This document shows positions 1 to 9,090 of a DNA stretch of 64,000 nt, piece by piece (position 1 is the stretch's first letter; each line of letters begins with the position of its first letter). Under the pieces are notes generated by a model. It did not search any database. It saw only the letters and a list, made by a program, of their open reading frames with translations, and was not told where the DNA came from. The position numbers were made by a program, and so were the translations under genes. This DNA comes from Frigoribacterium sp. Leaf415 (GTDB lineage: Bacteria > Actinomycetota > Actinomycetes > Actinomycetales > Microbacteriaceae): the NCBI RefSeq assembly GCF_001424645.1, contig NZ_LMQR01000002.1:179-64178 (forward strand), in the 5' to 3' direction.

Positions 1-119
1 GAGGTGTCCGTCGCGGTGCCCGAGTTGGACGAGCAGGCGGCGAGGGAGAAGATCAGGGCGCCGGAGGCGGCGATGCCGAAGGCGGCTTTCGTGATGCGCT
101 TGCGAGTGAAGGCGTTCAT
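1..119 (-). CDS. Lipoprotein, 3' part beyond the window edge
   Basis: Only the first 39 or so residues lie in the window; the gene reads off the left edge. The start ATG (117-119, minus strand) follows an AAGGAGC ribosome site. The product begins MNAFTRKRITKAAFG, then a hydrophobic stretch and a lipobox (SLAAC), so it is a lipidated, membrane-anchored extracytoplasmic protein. After the cysteine the sequence is Ser/Thr/Gly-rich. The functional domain is not visible, so no role can be given. Confidence 0.7.
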   Translation of the reverse strand, partial: MNAFTRKRITKAAFGIAASGALIFSLAACSSNSGTATDT

Positions 120-204
120 GGTGAAGCTCCTTGTCTGTTGGTCCCGGTGGGGATGTACAGGGTTCGCCACCGTCGCCGAAAAGGATTGGAACGCATCGAC
201 TTCG

Positions 205-936
205 TTACCCCGCCGTGACCTCGACCGTCTCGCCGGGCCCGTCGGCGGGGCTCGTCATGCCTCGTGCCCGCGCCACCGCGAGCCCTCGTTGCGAGGTCCA
301 GAAGCCGCGGATCGTCTCGCGGATTTCGGTCGCCCCGACGTCCGCACCGAAGGCCAGCGATCCCGGCTCGAGCGCGATGCCGTCGGCCAGGGTGGGCAGG
401 GCGACGGGATCGAAACCGATGGCGTCCACGAGACCCGCGACGACGTCGAGCGCCTCGAGGTCGTCGGACGCCAGGGCGATCGCGCTGCGCCCGGGGTCTC
501 CTGCCGGCAGCGCTCCCTCGTCGAGGTCGTGGTAGCCCATGTGGTTGAAGCCCTTCACGACGCGTGACTCCGGGAGGTGCTGCTGCACGAGCTCGCTCGT
601 CGAGGTGCGGACGTCCGAGAGGTCGTCGCGCAGGCCGTCGGTCTCCCACCAGTAGTTCATGGCGTCGACGACGACCTTGCCGGCGAGGGCGTCCACCGGC
701 ACCGAGCCGAGCTTGCCGAGGGGCAGGGCCAGGACGACGATGTCGGCCTCCCTCGCCGCCTCGGCCGACCAGACCGCTCGGGCCCCGGGGGCGATCACGT
801 CGACGATCAGGCGGATGCGTGCGGGGTCTCCGGAACCGGCGAGCAGGACGGGGTGGCCGGCGGCGTGGACGAGGCGGGCGAGGACGGTCCCGACCTTGCC
901 TGCGCCGAGGATGCCGATGGTGGGTGCGGACGTCAT
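205..936 (-). CDS. NADPH-dependent F420 reductase-like oxidoreductase
   Basis: A 243-residue Rossmann-fold protein. The N terminus [15 protein letters not shown] carries the GxGxxG dinucleotide-binding loop, and the order of elements ([10 protein letters not shown] near residue 75, VVDAMNYWW near 100, [13 protein letters not shown] near 135) matches the coenzyme-F420-dependent NADP oxidoreductase family (F420_oxidored), which moves hydride between NADPH and F420 or acts on small substrates. The length fits. An earlier start at 987 adds an Arg-rich, non-conserved leader, so ATG at 936 was chosen although its ribosome site is weak. It stands alone between the lipoprotein and the chaplin-like gene. 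Whether it uses F420 cannot be told from sequence. Confidence 0.75.
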   Translation of the reverse strand: MTSAPTIGILGAGKVGTVLARLVHAAGHPVLLAGSGDPARIRLIVDVIAPGARAVWSAEAAREADIVVLALPLGKLGSVPVDALAGKVVVDAMNYWWETDGLRDDLSDVRTSTSELVQQHLPESRVVKGFNHMGYHDLDEGALPAGDPGRSAIALASDDLEALDVVAGLVDAIGFDPVALPTLADGIALEPGSLAFGADVGATEIRETIRGFWTSQRGLAVARARGMTSPADGPGETVEVTAG

Positions 937-1061
937 GTGTCGTGCAACCCGCGAGGGCGCCCGTCGATTCCGGACGCGGCGATGCACCGCAGGCCCCTGA
1001 ACCAGGTCTGCGGTGCACCGTCGGTGTGGAGTCGCTCAGAAGCGAGCGACGGGGGTGACCG

Positions 1062-2918
1062 TCAGGCGCGAGCCGTCCGGCGGCGGGCCGCGACGAGCAG
1101 GCCGAGCCCGGTCAGCAGGGCCAGCAGGCCACCCGCGAGCGGGGCCGTCGCGTCGCCGCCGGTGAAGGCGAGCGACGAGTCGGCGGCGAGGGCCGAGGAG
1201 GCGCTGGTCCCCGAGGCGAGGACGCTGCGGTCGGTCGAAGCGGCGGTCACGAGCACGGAGCCGGTGGTGCCGTCGATGCCGTCGATGCCCTCGGTGTCCG
1301 GCGTGGTGGTTCCGTCATCACCCGGGGTGGTGGGCGTCGTCGGGTCGACCGGATCGGTCGGGTCGAACGGCTCGGCCGGGTCGACGGGGATCGTCGGGTC
1401 GGTCGGGTCGGTCGGCGTGGTGGGGTCGGTCGGCGTGGTGGGGTCGGTCGGCGTGGTGCCGGTCGTCCCGTCCGTGACGTCGCTGTCGCCGATCACCGAG
1501 ACGGCGTTGCCCGACAGGTCGATCGGCAGCGTGATCGAGGGGACGATCTGGGTGCCGCCGAGGATGCCGTCGTCACCGCTGGTGGTGCCACCGGTCGAGC
1601 CGGTTCCGGTGCCGGTGGTGCCGGTGCCGGTCGAGGTTCCCGTGCTGGCCGAGTCGCCGACCACCGAGATCGCGTTGCCACCCACGGTCACGGGCAGCCC
1701 CACCGACGGCACGACCTGGGTACCGCCGAGGATGCCGTCGTCACCGCTGGTGGTGCCACCGGTCGAGCCGGTTCCGGTGGTGCCGGTGCCGGTGCCGGTC
1801 GTGGTTCCCGTGCCGGCCGAGTCGCCGACCACCGAGATCGCGTTGCCGCCCACGGTCACGGGCAGCCCCACCGACGGCACGACCTGCGTACCGCCGAGGA
1901 TGCCCTCGTCACCGCTGGTGGCGGCACCATCCGCGGTCGAACCGGTGCCGGAACCGACAGCCGGAGCCGTGGTCGAACCGGTGCTGCTGCTGTCGCCGAT
2001 GACGGAGACGGCGTTACCGCCGACCGTGACGGGCAGCCCCACCGACGGCACGACCTGCGTGCCACCGAGGATGCCGTCGTCACCACTGGTGGCGGCACCA
2101 TCCGTGGTCGAACCGGTGCCGGAACCGACGGCCGGAGCCGTGGTCGAACCGGTGGTGCTGCTGTCGCCGACCACCGAGATCGCGTTGCCACCGACCGTTA
2201 CGGGCAGCCCCACCGACGGCACGACCTGCGTGCCGCCGAGGACGCCGTCGTCACCACTGGTGGTGCCGGTGGCCGAGCCGGCGGGAACGGCGTCAGTCGC
2301 GCCTCCTGCGGGGGCCTCGGTCGTGGTCCCCGTGCTGGCCGAGTCGCCCAGCACCGAGATCGCGTTGCCGCCGACCGTGACCGGCAGGGTCACGTCGACC
2401 AGGCCCTGGGTGCCCGAGCCGATCGAGTCGTCGCCCGACGTGGTGGCCGGTGCGGGCGCCGCGGGGGCGACCGGTGCTGCCGGGGCCGGGGCGGGAGCCG
2501 CCGCGGCCGAGTCGCCGAGCACCGAGATCGCGTTGCCACCGACGGTGACGGGCACGTCGACCGAGACGATGCCCTGGGTGCCCGAGAGCACTCCCGAGTC
2601 ACCGCTCGTCGTCGTGACCGGCGCGGCAGGCGCGGCAGGTGCCGCAGGTGCCGCAGGTGCCGCAGGTGCCGCAGCCGGGGCGGCGGGAGCAGCAGCAGGG
2701 GCAGCAGGTGCCGCGGCCGTGCTGCTCGAGTCGCCGAGGACGCTGACGGCGGTGCCGAGGGCCGAGACCGGGGCCTCGACGACGGCGCCGACCTGGGTGC
2801 CCGAGAGCAGCCCGTCGTCACCGGTGGTGGTCGCCGCGTTCGCGGCGGTCGTTCCGAGGGCCCAGATGCCCCCGACGAAGAGCGCTCCCATGAGCCCTCT
2901 CGAGACGTACTTGTTCAT
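1062..2918 (-). CDS. Chaplin-like repeat surface protein with LAFTG sorting signal
   Basis: A 618-residue secreted wall protein. A signal peptide (MNKYVSRGLMGALFVGG... to ANA) is followed by eight repeats of about 32 residues with the pattern GDDGILGGTQ, VVPSVGLPVTV, GGNAISVVGDS, separated by Ala/Pro-rich, Thr/Gly-rich or Thr/Pro/Asp-rich linkers. The GGNAISVVG core resembles chaplins, the amphipathic surface proteins of actinomycetes, but the paired cysteines of classical chaplins are absent. The C terminus has LAFTG, a hydrophobic segment and a RRRTARA tail, a class E sortase anchor. The start ATG at 2918 has GGAGA six bases upstream; an in-frame TTG four codons earlier is rejected. No sortase gene lies in the window. 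A structural or adhesive role is inferred. Confidence 0.8.
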   Translation of the reverse strand: MNKYVSRGLMGALFVGGIWALGTTAANAATTTGDDGLLSGTQVGAVVEAPVSALGTAVSVLGDSSSTAAAPAAPAAAPAAPAAAPAAPAAPAAPAAPAAPVTTTSGDSGVLSGTQGIVSVDVPVTVGGNAISVLGDSAAAAPAPAPAAPVAPAAPAPATTSGDDSIGSGTQGLVDVTLPVTVGGNAISVLGDSASTGTTTEAPAGGATDAVPAGSATGTTSGDDGVLGGTQVVPSVGLPVTVGGNAISVVGDSSTTGSTTAPAVGSGTGSTTDGAATSGDDGILGGTQVVPSVGLPVTVGGNAVSVIGDSSSTGSTTAPAVGSGTGSTADGAATSGDEGILGGTQVVPSVGLPVTVGGNAISVVGDSAGTGTTTGTGTGTTGTGSTGGTTSGDDGILGGTQVVPSVGLPVTVGGNAISVVGDSASTGTSTGTGTTGTGTGSTGGTTSGDDGILGGTQIVPSITLPIDLSGNAVSVIGDSDVTDGTTGTTPTDPTTPTDPTTPTDPTDPTIPVDPAEPFDPTDPVDPTTPTTPGDDGTTTPDTEGIDGIDGTTGSVLVTAASTDRSVLASGTSASSALAADSSLAFTGGDATAPLAGGLLALLTGLGLLVAARRRTARA

Positions 2919-3017
2919 GGTCTTCTCCAAGAGATGAGGTGTGTGGTGCCGCGTGGTCGCGGCGAGGTCGCTGATGTCGCCGGCAGCGGGAGCGCTGCAG
3001 GGGCGACGCGACCGGCC

Positions 3018-4055
3018 TCAGTCGGGGGAAGAGTCGGTGTCGTACGCAGGCGTCGACGGGAGGTCGTCGTCGCCGTCCGCGGACCCTGCCGAGACGGCGA
3101 GTCCGGGAAGCTGGGAGGCGCGGGTCGCGTCGAGCGCGACGGCACCGCCGGCCGCTCCACCGCCCGAGGCCTGACCGTTCGCGCTGCCGCCGGTGCTCGA
3201 GGGCAGGGCGGGCGTGCCGTGGTCGTCGCCGGCGGGACGCGGCGTGGGGCCCGGGGTGGGCGCCAGGGGCACGGTGGTCGCGTCCGAGGCCGAGGCCGGA
3301 CCGGCGGCGATCTGCGCCCGCAGGGTGGTGACCGCGTCGGTCGCGTCCGTCGCCGCGGTCGCCGCGTCGGCGTCCGAGGCAGCCGTGACGACGTCGGCAC
3401 CGAGGGCGTCGATCCCGACGGCGTCTGCGGCCGCACCGGTGAGGGCGTCGCTCGCGGGAGGCGTGACGCCGGGCCGGGGCGTGACGCCCTCGGGCACGAC
3501 GGGCGGGACGATCGGCTCAGCGGGGGCCGCCGCCGAGTCGCCGACGGCGGCGAGGCCTCCGTCGACGACGCCGGTCAGCGGGTCGGTCACGGTCGAGACG
3601 GGTGCCGGGCCGGTGACGGCGGACACCACGGGAACGGCCGCGACGACCTGGTCCACGGTCTGCGCGACGGGAGCCACGACGGACGAGACGGGCGCGACGG
3701 CCGTGACGTGCTGGACGGCCTGCGGCACCACGGGGGCGGCGGCCTGGACGACGTGCTGCACCGGCGGGGCGACGGCCGTGGCCTGGACGGCGACGTCCGT
3801 GACCTGCGACACCGCGCCTCCTGCGGTCTGACCCACGGCGGCCACGGGGGCGTCGAGCGATCCGGCGACCTGGCCGACGGCCGAGGTGACACCGCCGAGG
3901 AGCGACGAGGGGGCCTCGTCGGCCGAGGCCGACGTCGACGAGAAGGCGAGTCCGAGACCGACCATGCCGATCGCGGCGAGACCGGAGAAGCCGAGGAGGC
4001 GCGCGAAACGGAGCGGGGCGGGTCGCCTCGTCGTCGTCTCGGCCGTCTGATCCAC
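3018..4055 (-). CDS. Secreted Ala/Val/Pro-rich protein
   Basis: A 345-residue protein with an N-terminal hydrophobic segment (LLGFSGLAAIGMVGLGLAF) ending in SASADEA, a likely signal peptidase site. The mature part is low-complexity: the first half repeats Val-Gln-Ala-Ala-Pro-Val blocks predicted to form amphipathic helices or strands; the rest is Pro/Thr- and Gly-rich with an acidic tail. GTG at 4055 has AGAAGG upstream; a GTG nine codons earlier has no such site. It lies about 100 bp upstream of the chaplin-like gene on the same strand and may be co-transcribed with it. No domain family is recognised; the location suggests a cell-surface role. Confidence 0.6.
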   Translation of the reverse strand: MDQTAETTTRRPAPLRFARLLGFSGLAAIGMVGLGLAFSSTSASADEAPSSLLGGVTSAVGQVAGSLDAPVAAVGQTAGGAVSQVTDVAVQATAVAPPVQHVVQAAAPVVPQAVQHVTAVAPVSSVVAPVAQTVDQVVAAVPVVSAVTGPAPVSTVTDPLTGVVDGGLAAVGDSAAAPAEPIVPPVVPEGVTPRPGVTPPASDALTGAAADAVGIDALGADVVTAASDADAATAATDATDAVTTLRAQIAAGPASASDATTVPLAPTPGPTPRPAGDDHGTPALPSSTGGSANGQASGGGAAGGAVALDATRASQLPGLAVSAGSADGDDDLPSTPAYDTDSSPD

Positions 4056-4236
4056 GGCGCACCTTCTTCGGTCGCAGTTCACGCCGGGCTGGTGGGTTCC
4101 GGCGTCGGGGTCGTGCCCCTCATCACGCTGGTGAGTCGCGATGTGCCGTCTTTTCTACGCCGCCGATCGCGGAATGTCCATGAGCCTGTCTCAGATGTAC
4201 CCCGATCGCCCCGGTCCTCCCCGGTCGAGGGGCGGG

Positions 4237-4920
4237 TCAGACCAGTTCGAGGTCCCAGGCCGGTGGCACGTAGGCGGAGCCCCATCCGGCGCGCAGACGG
4301 GTGACGGCGCGGTCGAACGACTCGAGCACGTCCATCTCGCGGCGGACCATCGACTGGAGCTGCAGCCCCTCGTACAGGGCGACCAGTTGCTCGGCACCCC
4401 GGGCAGGCTGCATGGTCTCGGGCTCGCGCCCGAGCTCCACGTCCTGGGCGAGGGAGGTGCGGATCAGCCGGTAGAACTGCAACCACTGTTCGTACAGGGG
4501 CCTGGCGAGCGGATGGCCGGGGGTGGCCGCGACGTTGACCGTGGCACTCAGCAGGCGCATGAGCGCGGGCTCGGCGGCGTTGGCCTTGACGATGGCCCGC
4601 AACAGGGCGATCGTGCCGTGGGTCCGGGCGAGGGGCAGCAGGGGGCGGGTGCGGCGACCGACCCAGAGGTCGACCGTCGCGAGCACGAGCCCGTTCCAGT
4701 GGGTGAACTCGTCGGTCACGACCTTCACGGGCACGTCGGCCGCCTCGGCGACGAGCGCGAACGACGCCTCGTGGAAGGCGTGCTCGGTGAAGACGCGCAT
4801 GGCCGCCTCGACGATCGCGATGCGTCGCTCGACGGCGGCGGAGGGGGCCCCGAACGGGATGGTCGGGGCGGTGGTGACTGCCGGGGCGTCCGCCGGCTCG
4901 GGATGGGTCTCGTGGATCAC
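4237..4920 (-). CDS. TetR/AcrR family transcriptional regulator
   Basis: A 227-residue protein. Residues 30-75 form a TetR-type helix-turn-helix (AAVERRIAIVEAAMRVFTEH then FALVAEAADV), followed by an all-helical ligand-binding region. Family length is usual. It is transcribed away from the ice-binding protein gene and shares a 371-bp intergenic region with it, so control of that gene or of itself is plausible. The effector is unknown. The recognition helix is less canonical than usual (VPVKVVTDEFTHW in place of VSKGTLYxYFxSK), so DNA binding is likely but not certain. Confidence 0.8.
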   Translation of the reverse strand: MIHETHPEPADAPAVTTAPTIPFGAPSAAVERRIAIVEAAMRVFTEHAFHEASFALVAEAADVPVKVVTDEFTHWNGLVLATVDLWVGRRTRPLLPLARTHGTIALLRAIVKANAAEPALMRLLSATVNVAATPGHPLARPLYEQWLQFYRLIRTSLAQDVELGREPETMQPARGAEQLVALYEGLQLQSMVRREMDVLESFDRAVTRLRAGWGSAYVPPAWDLELV

Positions 4921-5291
4921 GGATCGACGTTACGGACCGTGACGGGCCCGGTCGACGCCCAGTCCGGGGCACAAGGCACCACTGCGCCGGCCGCGTCACC
5001 GAGGCGACGCGACCGACGGGGCCGGAGGGGGCGCGTACCCGAACGCCGCCGCCCTCCTCGCCGCACGACACCCGATGGGTCGTGGCCGGTCCTCACCCGA
5101 AGAGGACCGGTGTGGCGTGTCCAAGTAGTACGCCAGGCGTGCCCCGATCCCCACAACCCCGGGCAGATTGTCAGGAACTGCTTTAAACATTGTGTTATTA
5201 GGTTGTTCCGCGTATACCTCAAGTAACGGGGAACACCCGCACGTACCGACACGTGTGCACTGGTGGCTCCTCTTCTCAGTCAGGTGGCGCC
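4921..5291. other. Divergent intergenic region with an AT-rich patch
   Basis: This 371-bp stretch separates the TetR gene from the ice-binding protein gene and holds no convincing gene. Most of it is GC-rich, but about 5164-5226 is conspicuously AT-rich (GCTTTAAACATTGTGTTATT) and bounded by GGAAC and GTTCC. It probably holds the promoter of the ice-binding gene and possibly a regulator site. No -10/-35 pair could be placed with confidence. Confidence 0.4.
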
Positions 5292-6593
5292 ATGCCCCGT
5301 TCGACGTCCACCTCCCTCCTCGCCCGTTCGGGGCTCGTCCTCGGCGTCGCCGCTGCCCTCACGGTGGCCTCGGCCCTGCCCGCGAGCGCCGCGACCGTGA
5401 TCGACGGCCCCGTCGACCTCGGCTCGGCCTCGACCTACGCCGTGCTCGCCGGGTCGACGGTCACGAACACCGGGACCACCGTCGTGAACGGCGACGTGGG
5501 CCTCAGCCCGGGCACCTCGGTCGTCGGGTTCGACGCCGGCGGACCCGGCGTGATCGTCGGGGGCGTGCAGCACGTGAACGACGAACCGGCGCAGCTCGCC
5601 AAGCAGGATCTCACCACCGCCTACGGCGTCGCGGCGAGCCTCACCCCGCAGGAGAGCAACGTCATCGACCTGGCCGGCCGGTCACTGACCCCGGGCGTCT
5701 ACTCAGGAGGCGCGGTGCAGGTCACCGACAACGGCTCCCTGGCCTTCGCCGGTAGCGCCGAGTCGGTCTGGGTCATCCAGGCCGCCAGCACCCTGACCAT
5801 CGGCTCGAACACCACCATGACCTTCTCCGGCGGCGCCAGCGCCTGCAACGTCTTCTGGCAGGTCGGCAGCTCGGCCACCCTCGGCAGCGCGGCGCAGTTC
5901 CGCGGGACGGTCCTCGCCCAGGAGTCGATCACGGCGACCACGGGCGCCACCGTCATCGGTCGCCTCCTGGCCCGCACCGGCGCCGTGACCCTCGACACGA
6001 ACACCATCACCGTCCCCGAAGCCTGCCCCACGGTCGGCACCCCGTCCGAGACCGTCGCACCGACCATCACGTCGGGCAGCCCGACGACCGCGACCGAGGG
6101 CACCCCCTACTCGTTCACCGTCACGGCGACCGGCACCCCGGCCCCGACCTTCACCGTCACCACCGGCACCCTGCCCGCCGGCCTCACGCTGAACGGCACC
6201 ACGGGCGAGATCTCGGGCACACCGACCACGCCGGGTGACACCACCGTCACCATCACGGCCGACAACGGCACCACGCCGCCCGACACCGCGGACTACACGA
6301 TCACGGTCACGCCGGCCGACGTCGTCACGCCGACCCCGGGCGAGGGCGGCACCCCTCCCGGCACCGTGACTCCCCCCGGCACGACCACGCCGCCCGGCGC
6401 GACCACCCCGCCGACCCCGGTGGTCCCCGTGTCCGACCGGAACGGCAACGGCCCCCGCGGCGACCTGGCCTACACGGGTTCGGACAGCACATTGCCCGCG
6501 ATCGGTGCCGGCCTGGCCCTGCTGCTCGGCGCCGCACTCGTCGCCGTCACGGCGATCCGTCGCCGTCGACTCACCGCACGCTCCGGACGATGA
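5292..6593 (+). CDS. Ice-binding protein (DUF3494) with Ig-like domain and LAYTG sorting signal
   Basis: A 433-residue secreted protein. After a signal peptide (to LPASAA), residues 30-215 match the DUF3494 ice-binding beta-solenoid: LGSASTYAVLAGSTVTNTG, VNGDVGLSPG, the late block FWQVGSSATLG and GRLLARTGAVTLDTNTI. One putative Ig domain (GLTLNGTTGEISGTP type) follows, then a Pro/Thr-rich wall-spanning stretch and LAYTG, a hydrophobic segment and a basic tail, the sortase anchor. Known members bind ice and inhibit recrystallisation; here the protein would be wall-attached. ATG 5292 has AGGTGG upstream; the track start 39 bases earlier lacks a signal. The stop codon overlaps the next gene. A non-ice adhesive function is possible, since DUF3494 also occurs in non-psychrophiles. 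Confidence 0.85.
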   Translation: MPRSTSTSLLARSGLVLGVAAALTVASALPASAATVIDGPVDLGSASTYAVLAGSTVTNTGTTVVNGDVGLSPGTSVVGFDAGGPGVIVGGVQHVNDEPAQLAKQDLTTAYGVAASLTPQESNVIDLAGRSLTPGVYSGGAVQVTDNGSLAFAGSAESVWVIQAASTLTIGSNTTMTFSGGASACNVFWQVGSSATLGSAAQFRGTVLAQESITATTGATVIGRLLARTGAVTLDTNTITVPEACPTVGTPSETVAPTITSGSPTTATEGTPYSFTVTATGTPAPTFTVTTGTLPAGLTLNGTTGEISGTPTTPGDTTVTITADNGTTPPDTADYTITVTPADVVTPTPGEGGTPPGTVTPPGTTTPPGATTPPTPVVPVSDRNGNGPRGDLAYTGSDSTLPAIGAGLALLLGAALVAVTAIRRRRLTARSGR

Positions 6594-7000
6594 CCGTCCT
6601 CGGGCCCCGGCCGGCACCGGCCGTCGGCCCGAGGCGGGCACCGGCCGGTCCGGTGCCCCGGCCCGTCCGGACCCGGCCCGCCCGATCGCCCTTCACCTTG
6701 ACCTACCTCGACGCACCGACCGTGGTGGAGACCCCGGGCGTCCCGGCCGGGACGTGCCTCGTCCTGCGGAACACGGGAGGCCGCGCCCTGCGCTGGGCGA
6801 GCGTCACCCCGGTCGACGGGACCGTCGGTGCTCGGGTCGGACGCCCCCTCCCCCGTCACGGCGACCTGGGTCTCTGCCGACGCGGGGACGTCGCCCGCTT
6901 CGCCGCCGTCTCGGACCTCTTCGTCGACTGGGTGGACCAGGCCGGGACCGACCGCTCCACCTGGATGCGCGTGCCTCCCGTGCCCGCCCGCTTCCGCTGA
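6590..7000 (+). CDS. Hypothetical protein coupled to the ice-binding gene
   Basis: A 136-residue unrecognised protein whose ATG overlaps the stop of the ice-binding gene (ATGA), so translation is probably coupled. The first 35 residues are Pro/Arg-rich; the rest looks beta-rich with alternating hydrophobics (FTLTYLDAPTVVETPG, CLVLRNTGGRALRW, LFVDWVDQ). Two cysteines are present. No transmembrane segment or signal peptide is clear. It may assist or regulate the surface protein, but this rests on coupling alone. Confidence 0.55.
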   Translation: MTVLGPRPAPAVGPRRAPAGPVPRPVRTRPARSPFTLTYLDAPTVVETPGVPAGTCLVLRNTGGRALRWASVTPVDGTVGARVGRPLPRHGDLGLCRRGDVARFAAVSDLFVDWVDQAGTDRSTWMRVPPVPARFR

Positions 7001-7102
7001 CCTCGCGGGGCCTCGACCCGGGCGTTCGGATGTGCTTCGATGGGTTTCTGCGGATGTTCTCTGTCACCGGACGGATGCTCGCGGACCACATGAGAGGTCC
7101 TG

Positions 7103-7615
7103 ATGAGCCAGCCCCCGCCGATCCCCGTCGACTACGTCCACGATCCCGACTCCAACTCGGGTCGCGTCGTCGATGCGATCTACGCCCTGCAAGACGCCGA
7201 GGCCCTGTTCCGGGCCCGCCTGCGGTCCAAGTTGGGCATCGGGGCCAGTGAGCTGACGACCGTGCAGTTCCTCGCCCGGCTCGAGACCCGCCACATGTCG
7301 GCCCGGCCGATGGATGTCGCGGCTCATCTCGGCATGACCAGCGGGGCCGCGTCGATCATCGTCGCGCGCCTCGTGACCCGCGGCTTCGTCGTCCGGCGGA
7401 CGAACCCCCGCGACGGACGGGGGCAGCACCTGCAGCTGACCGAGGCCGTGCACAGCGCCGTCGCCCGAGCCGCGGGCGGGGGCCGACTCGGGGCCCTCGA
7501 GGGTGTCCTCGGCCTGTCCGACCGCGAGTCGCGACGCGTCGTCTCCCTGCTCTCGGGCGTGACCACCGGCTTCACGGACGGCGCCTCGGCCGACCGACCC
7601 GCGCCTCCTGCCTGA
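7103..7615 (+). CDS. MarR family transcriptional regulator
   Basis: A 170-residue protein with a MarR-type winged helix: AQFLARLETRH, the DNA-recognition segment PMDVAAHLGMTSGAASIIVARLVTRG and the beta-wing VVRRTNPRDGRGQ with the conserved Asp-x-Arg. It begins at ATG 7103 behind GAGAGG. The last codons carry the CCGCGCCTCC motif repeated across the window (reading DRPAPPA). The downstream gene is on the other strand, so its target is not evident. Confidence 0.85.
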   Translation: MSQPPPIPVDYVHDPDSNSGRVVDAIYALQDAEALFRARLRSKLGIGASELTTVQFLARLETRHMSARPMDVAAHLGMTSGAASIIVARLVTRGFVVRRTNPRDGRGQHLQLTEAVHSAVARAAGGGRLGALEGVLGLSDRESRRVVSLLSGVTTGFTDGASADRPAPPA

Positions 7616-7639
7616 GACGGCCCGACCCGGCCGGGGGTC

Positions 7640-9055
7640 TCACCGACCGGCTGCGTACCTCGCGCTCACCTCGGCCGCCGTCGAGGCCACGTCCAGGACC
7701 GTCGTGTCGTCGAGGTCGCCGCGGTAGTACTTGCTCGTCGGGGACGACGGCCACGAGATGCTCACCGCGTCGTAGCCGATCCGCCAGTAGCCCCGGGCGT
7801 TCTCGGCGGCCGCCTGGGTCGACGAACCGACCCGCGTGCCGTCGACGTAGAGGGCCATGCCCGACGGACTCAGGGTCGCCGTCGCCAGGTGCCATGCACC
7901 GTCCGTGTAGGCCGCCGGGCTCTCCACGCTGAAGTAACCGCCGCTGTAGACGCCGAAGATCAGCGTGCCCCTGTCGGTCAGGTAGAGGTGGCGGTCGTAC
8001 TGGCCCGACGATCCCGCCTGGCTGTTCCCGAAGCCGATCAGCTTGCCCCCCGTCGTCGTGGTCGTGCGGAACCAGGTCTCGACGGTGAAGACCTGTGGGC
8101 CGTCGATCATCTGCCCCGTCGTGACCTGGCCGCTCACGCCGTCGAGCCGCAGGTGGGGGCCGTCGCCGGCGCACGTGCCGCTGGCGATCGTGGCCCCGCG
8201 GGTGAGGGTCCCCGATCGTCCGTTGCCACTGCTGTCGCGCGCGGTCGTGCCGACGCCGTCGTTGAACTGGTAGGCGAACCGTGCCTGCGCCGCCACCGGA
8301 CGATCGAGACAGGTGAACCGGGCCGTTGCGAGGGCGCTCGACGCCGACGTGGTGGCCGAGAACGCGGCGTGACTCGAGCCGACGACGAGGAACAGCACGG
8401 CCACCCCGGCGACCACGGCCAGCACGAGACCCGAGACCCGGACGGCGCGGGACCGCCCCGTCGGGTGCGTGGGTGCGCGGTGGCGGGAGAGGGCGAGCGG
8501 GTCGGCGACGTCCTCGCTCGCCGGCTCGAGCCGCGTCGCCGCGAGCAGGAGCAGCACCACGAGGGACACGACGAGCACGCCCAGGACGCGGTCGCCGCCG
8601 TGCCAGAGCATCGACGATCCGATCGACGGGACGAGCAGGACCCCGACGCCGTGCACGGTCTCGGCCGACACGAGGCTGGAGTCGACCTGGGCATTGGCGT
8701 CGCCCTTCAGTCGCAGCGAGCCGTCGTCGGTCGTGTCGACCAGTCGGTGCAACCGCAGTTCTCCGGCGCGGTCCGGGTCGTCGACCAGCAACACCTGCCC
8801 CGCAGCGAGGTCGGCGGTGTCCACGGGCATCGCCACCACGACGTCCCCGGCGGCGATCGCGGGCGCCATCGACCCCGAGACCACGGTCGTGGGCGACCAG
8901 CCCCAAAGGGCCGGGACGGCCGCCCAGAGCAGGAGGCACACGACCGTCGTCAGGACGACCCGCGCGACCGTCGCCAGGCACAGCGCAGCCCAGAACGACA
9001 GGTCGGAGCGGACCTGCGGGGTGGTGGCGACGGTGGAGGTCGCGACGGTCGTCAT
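7640..9055 (-). CDS. SipW-like signal peptidase fused to a LamG domain
   Basis: A 471-residue fusion. Residues 20-50 form a membrane anchor; VSGSMAP (Ser62) and RLHRLV (His103) are the Ser-His catalytic pair of the archaeal/ER-type signal peptidase I branch to which SipW belongs. A second hydrophobic segment lies near 155-175 and a third near 207-228, running into HAAFSATTSASS, which resembles a SipW-substrate signal. Residues about 260-471 form a LamG/concanavalin-like sandwich (WFRTTTTTGGKLIGFG, DGAWHLATATL, YVDGTRVG). Normal SipW enzymes are about 190 residues, so the C-terminal half is an added exported, possibly sugar-binding module. The gene lies directly downstream of the TasA-like gene and is likely in one operon with it. 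Confidence 0.8.
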   Translation of the reverse strand: MTTVATSTVATTPQVRSDLSFWAALCLATVARVVLTTVVCLLLWAAVPALWGWSPTTVVSGSMAPAIAAGDVVVAMPVDTADLAAGQVLLVDDPDRAGELRLHRLVDTTDDGSLRLKGDANAQVDSSLVSAETVHGVGVLLVPSIGSSMLWHGGDRVLGVLVVSLVVLLLLAATRLEPASEDVADPLALSRHRAPTHPTGRSRAVRVSGLVLAVVAGVAVLFLVVGSSHAAFSATTSASSALATARFTCLDRPVAAQARFAYQFNDGVGTTARDSSGNGRSGTLTRGATIASGTCAGDGPHLRLDGVSGQVTTGQMIDGPQVFTVETWFRTTTTTGGKLIGFGNSQAGSSGQYDRHLYLTDRGTLIFGVYSGGYFSVESPAAYTDGAWHLATATLSPSGMALYVDGTRVGSSTQAAAENARGYWRIGYDAVSISWPSSPTSKYYRGDLDDTTVLDVASTAAEVSARYAAGR

Positions 9056-9090
9056 GAGGGCGTGTTCCGGCTCGGGCGTCGACTCCCGCG

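Noticed and set aside
577..2937. Very long open frame on the plus strand opposite the chaplin-like gene
   Set aside because: It mirrors the repeats of the real gene, has no ribosome site or recognisable domain, and long antisense frames are expected at this GC content.
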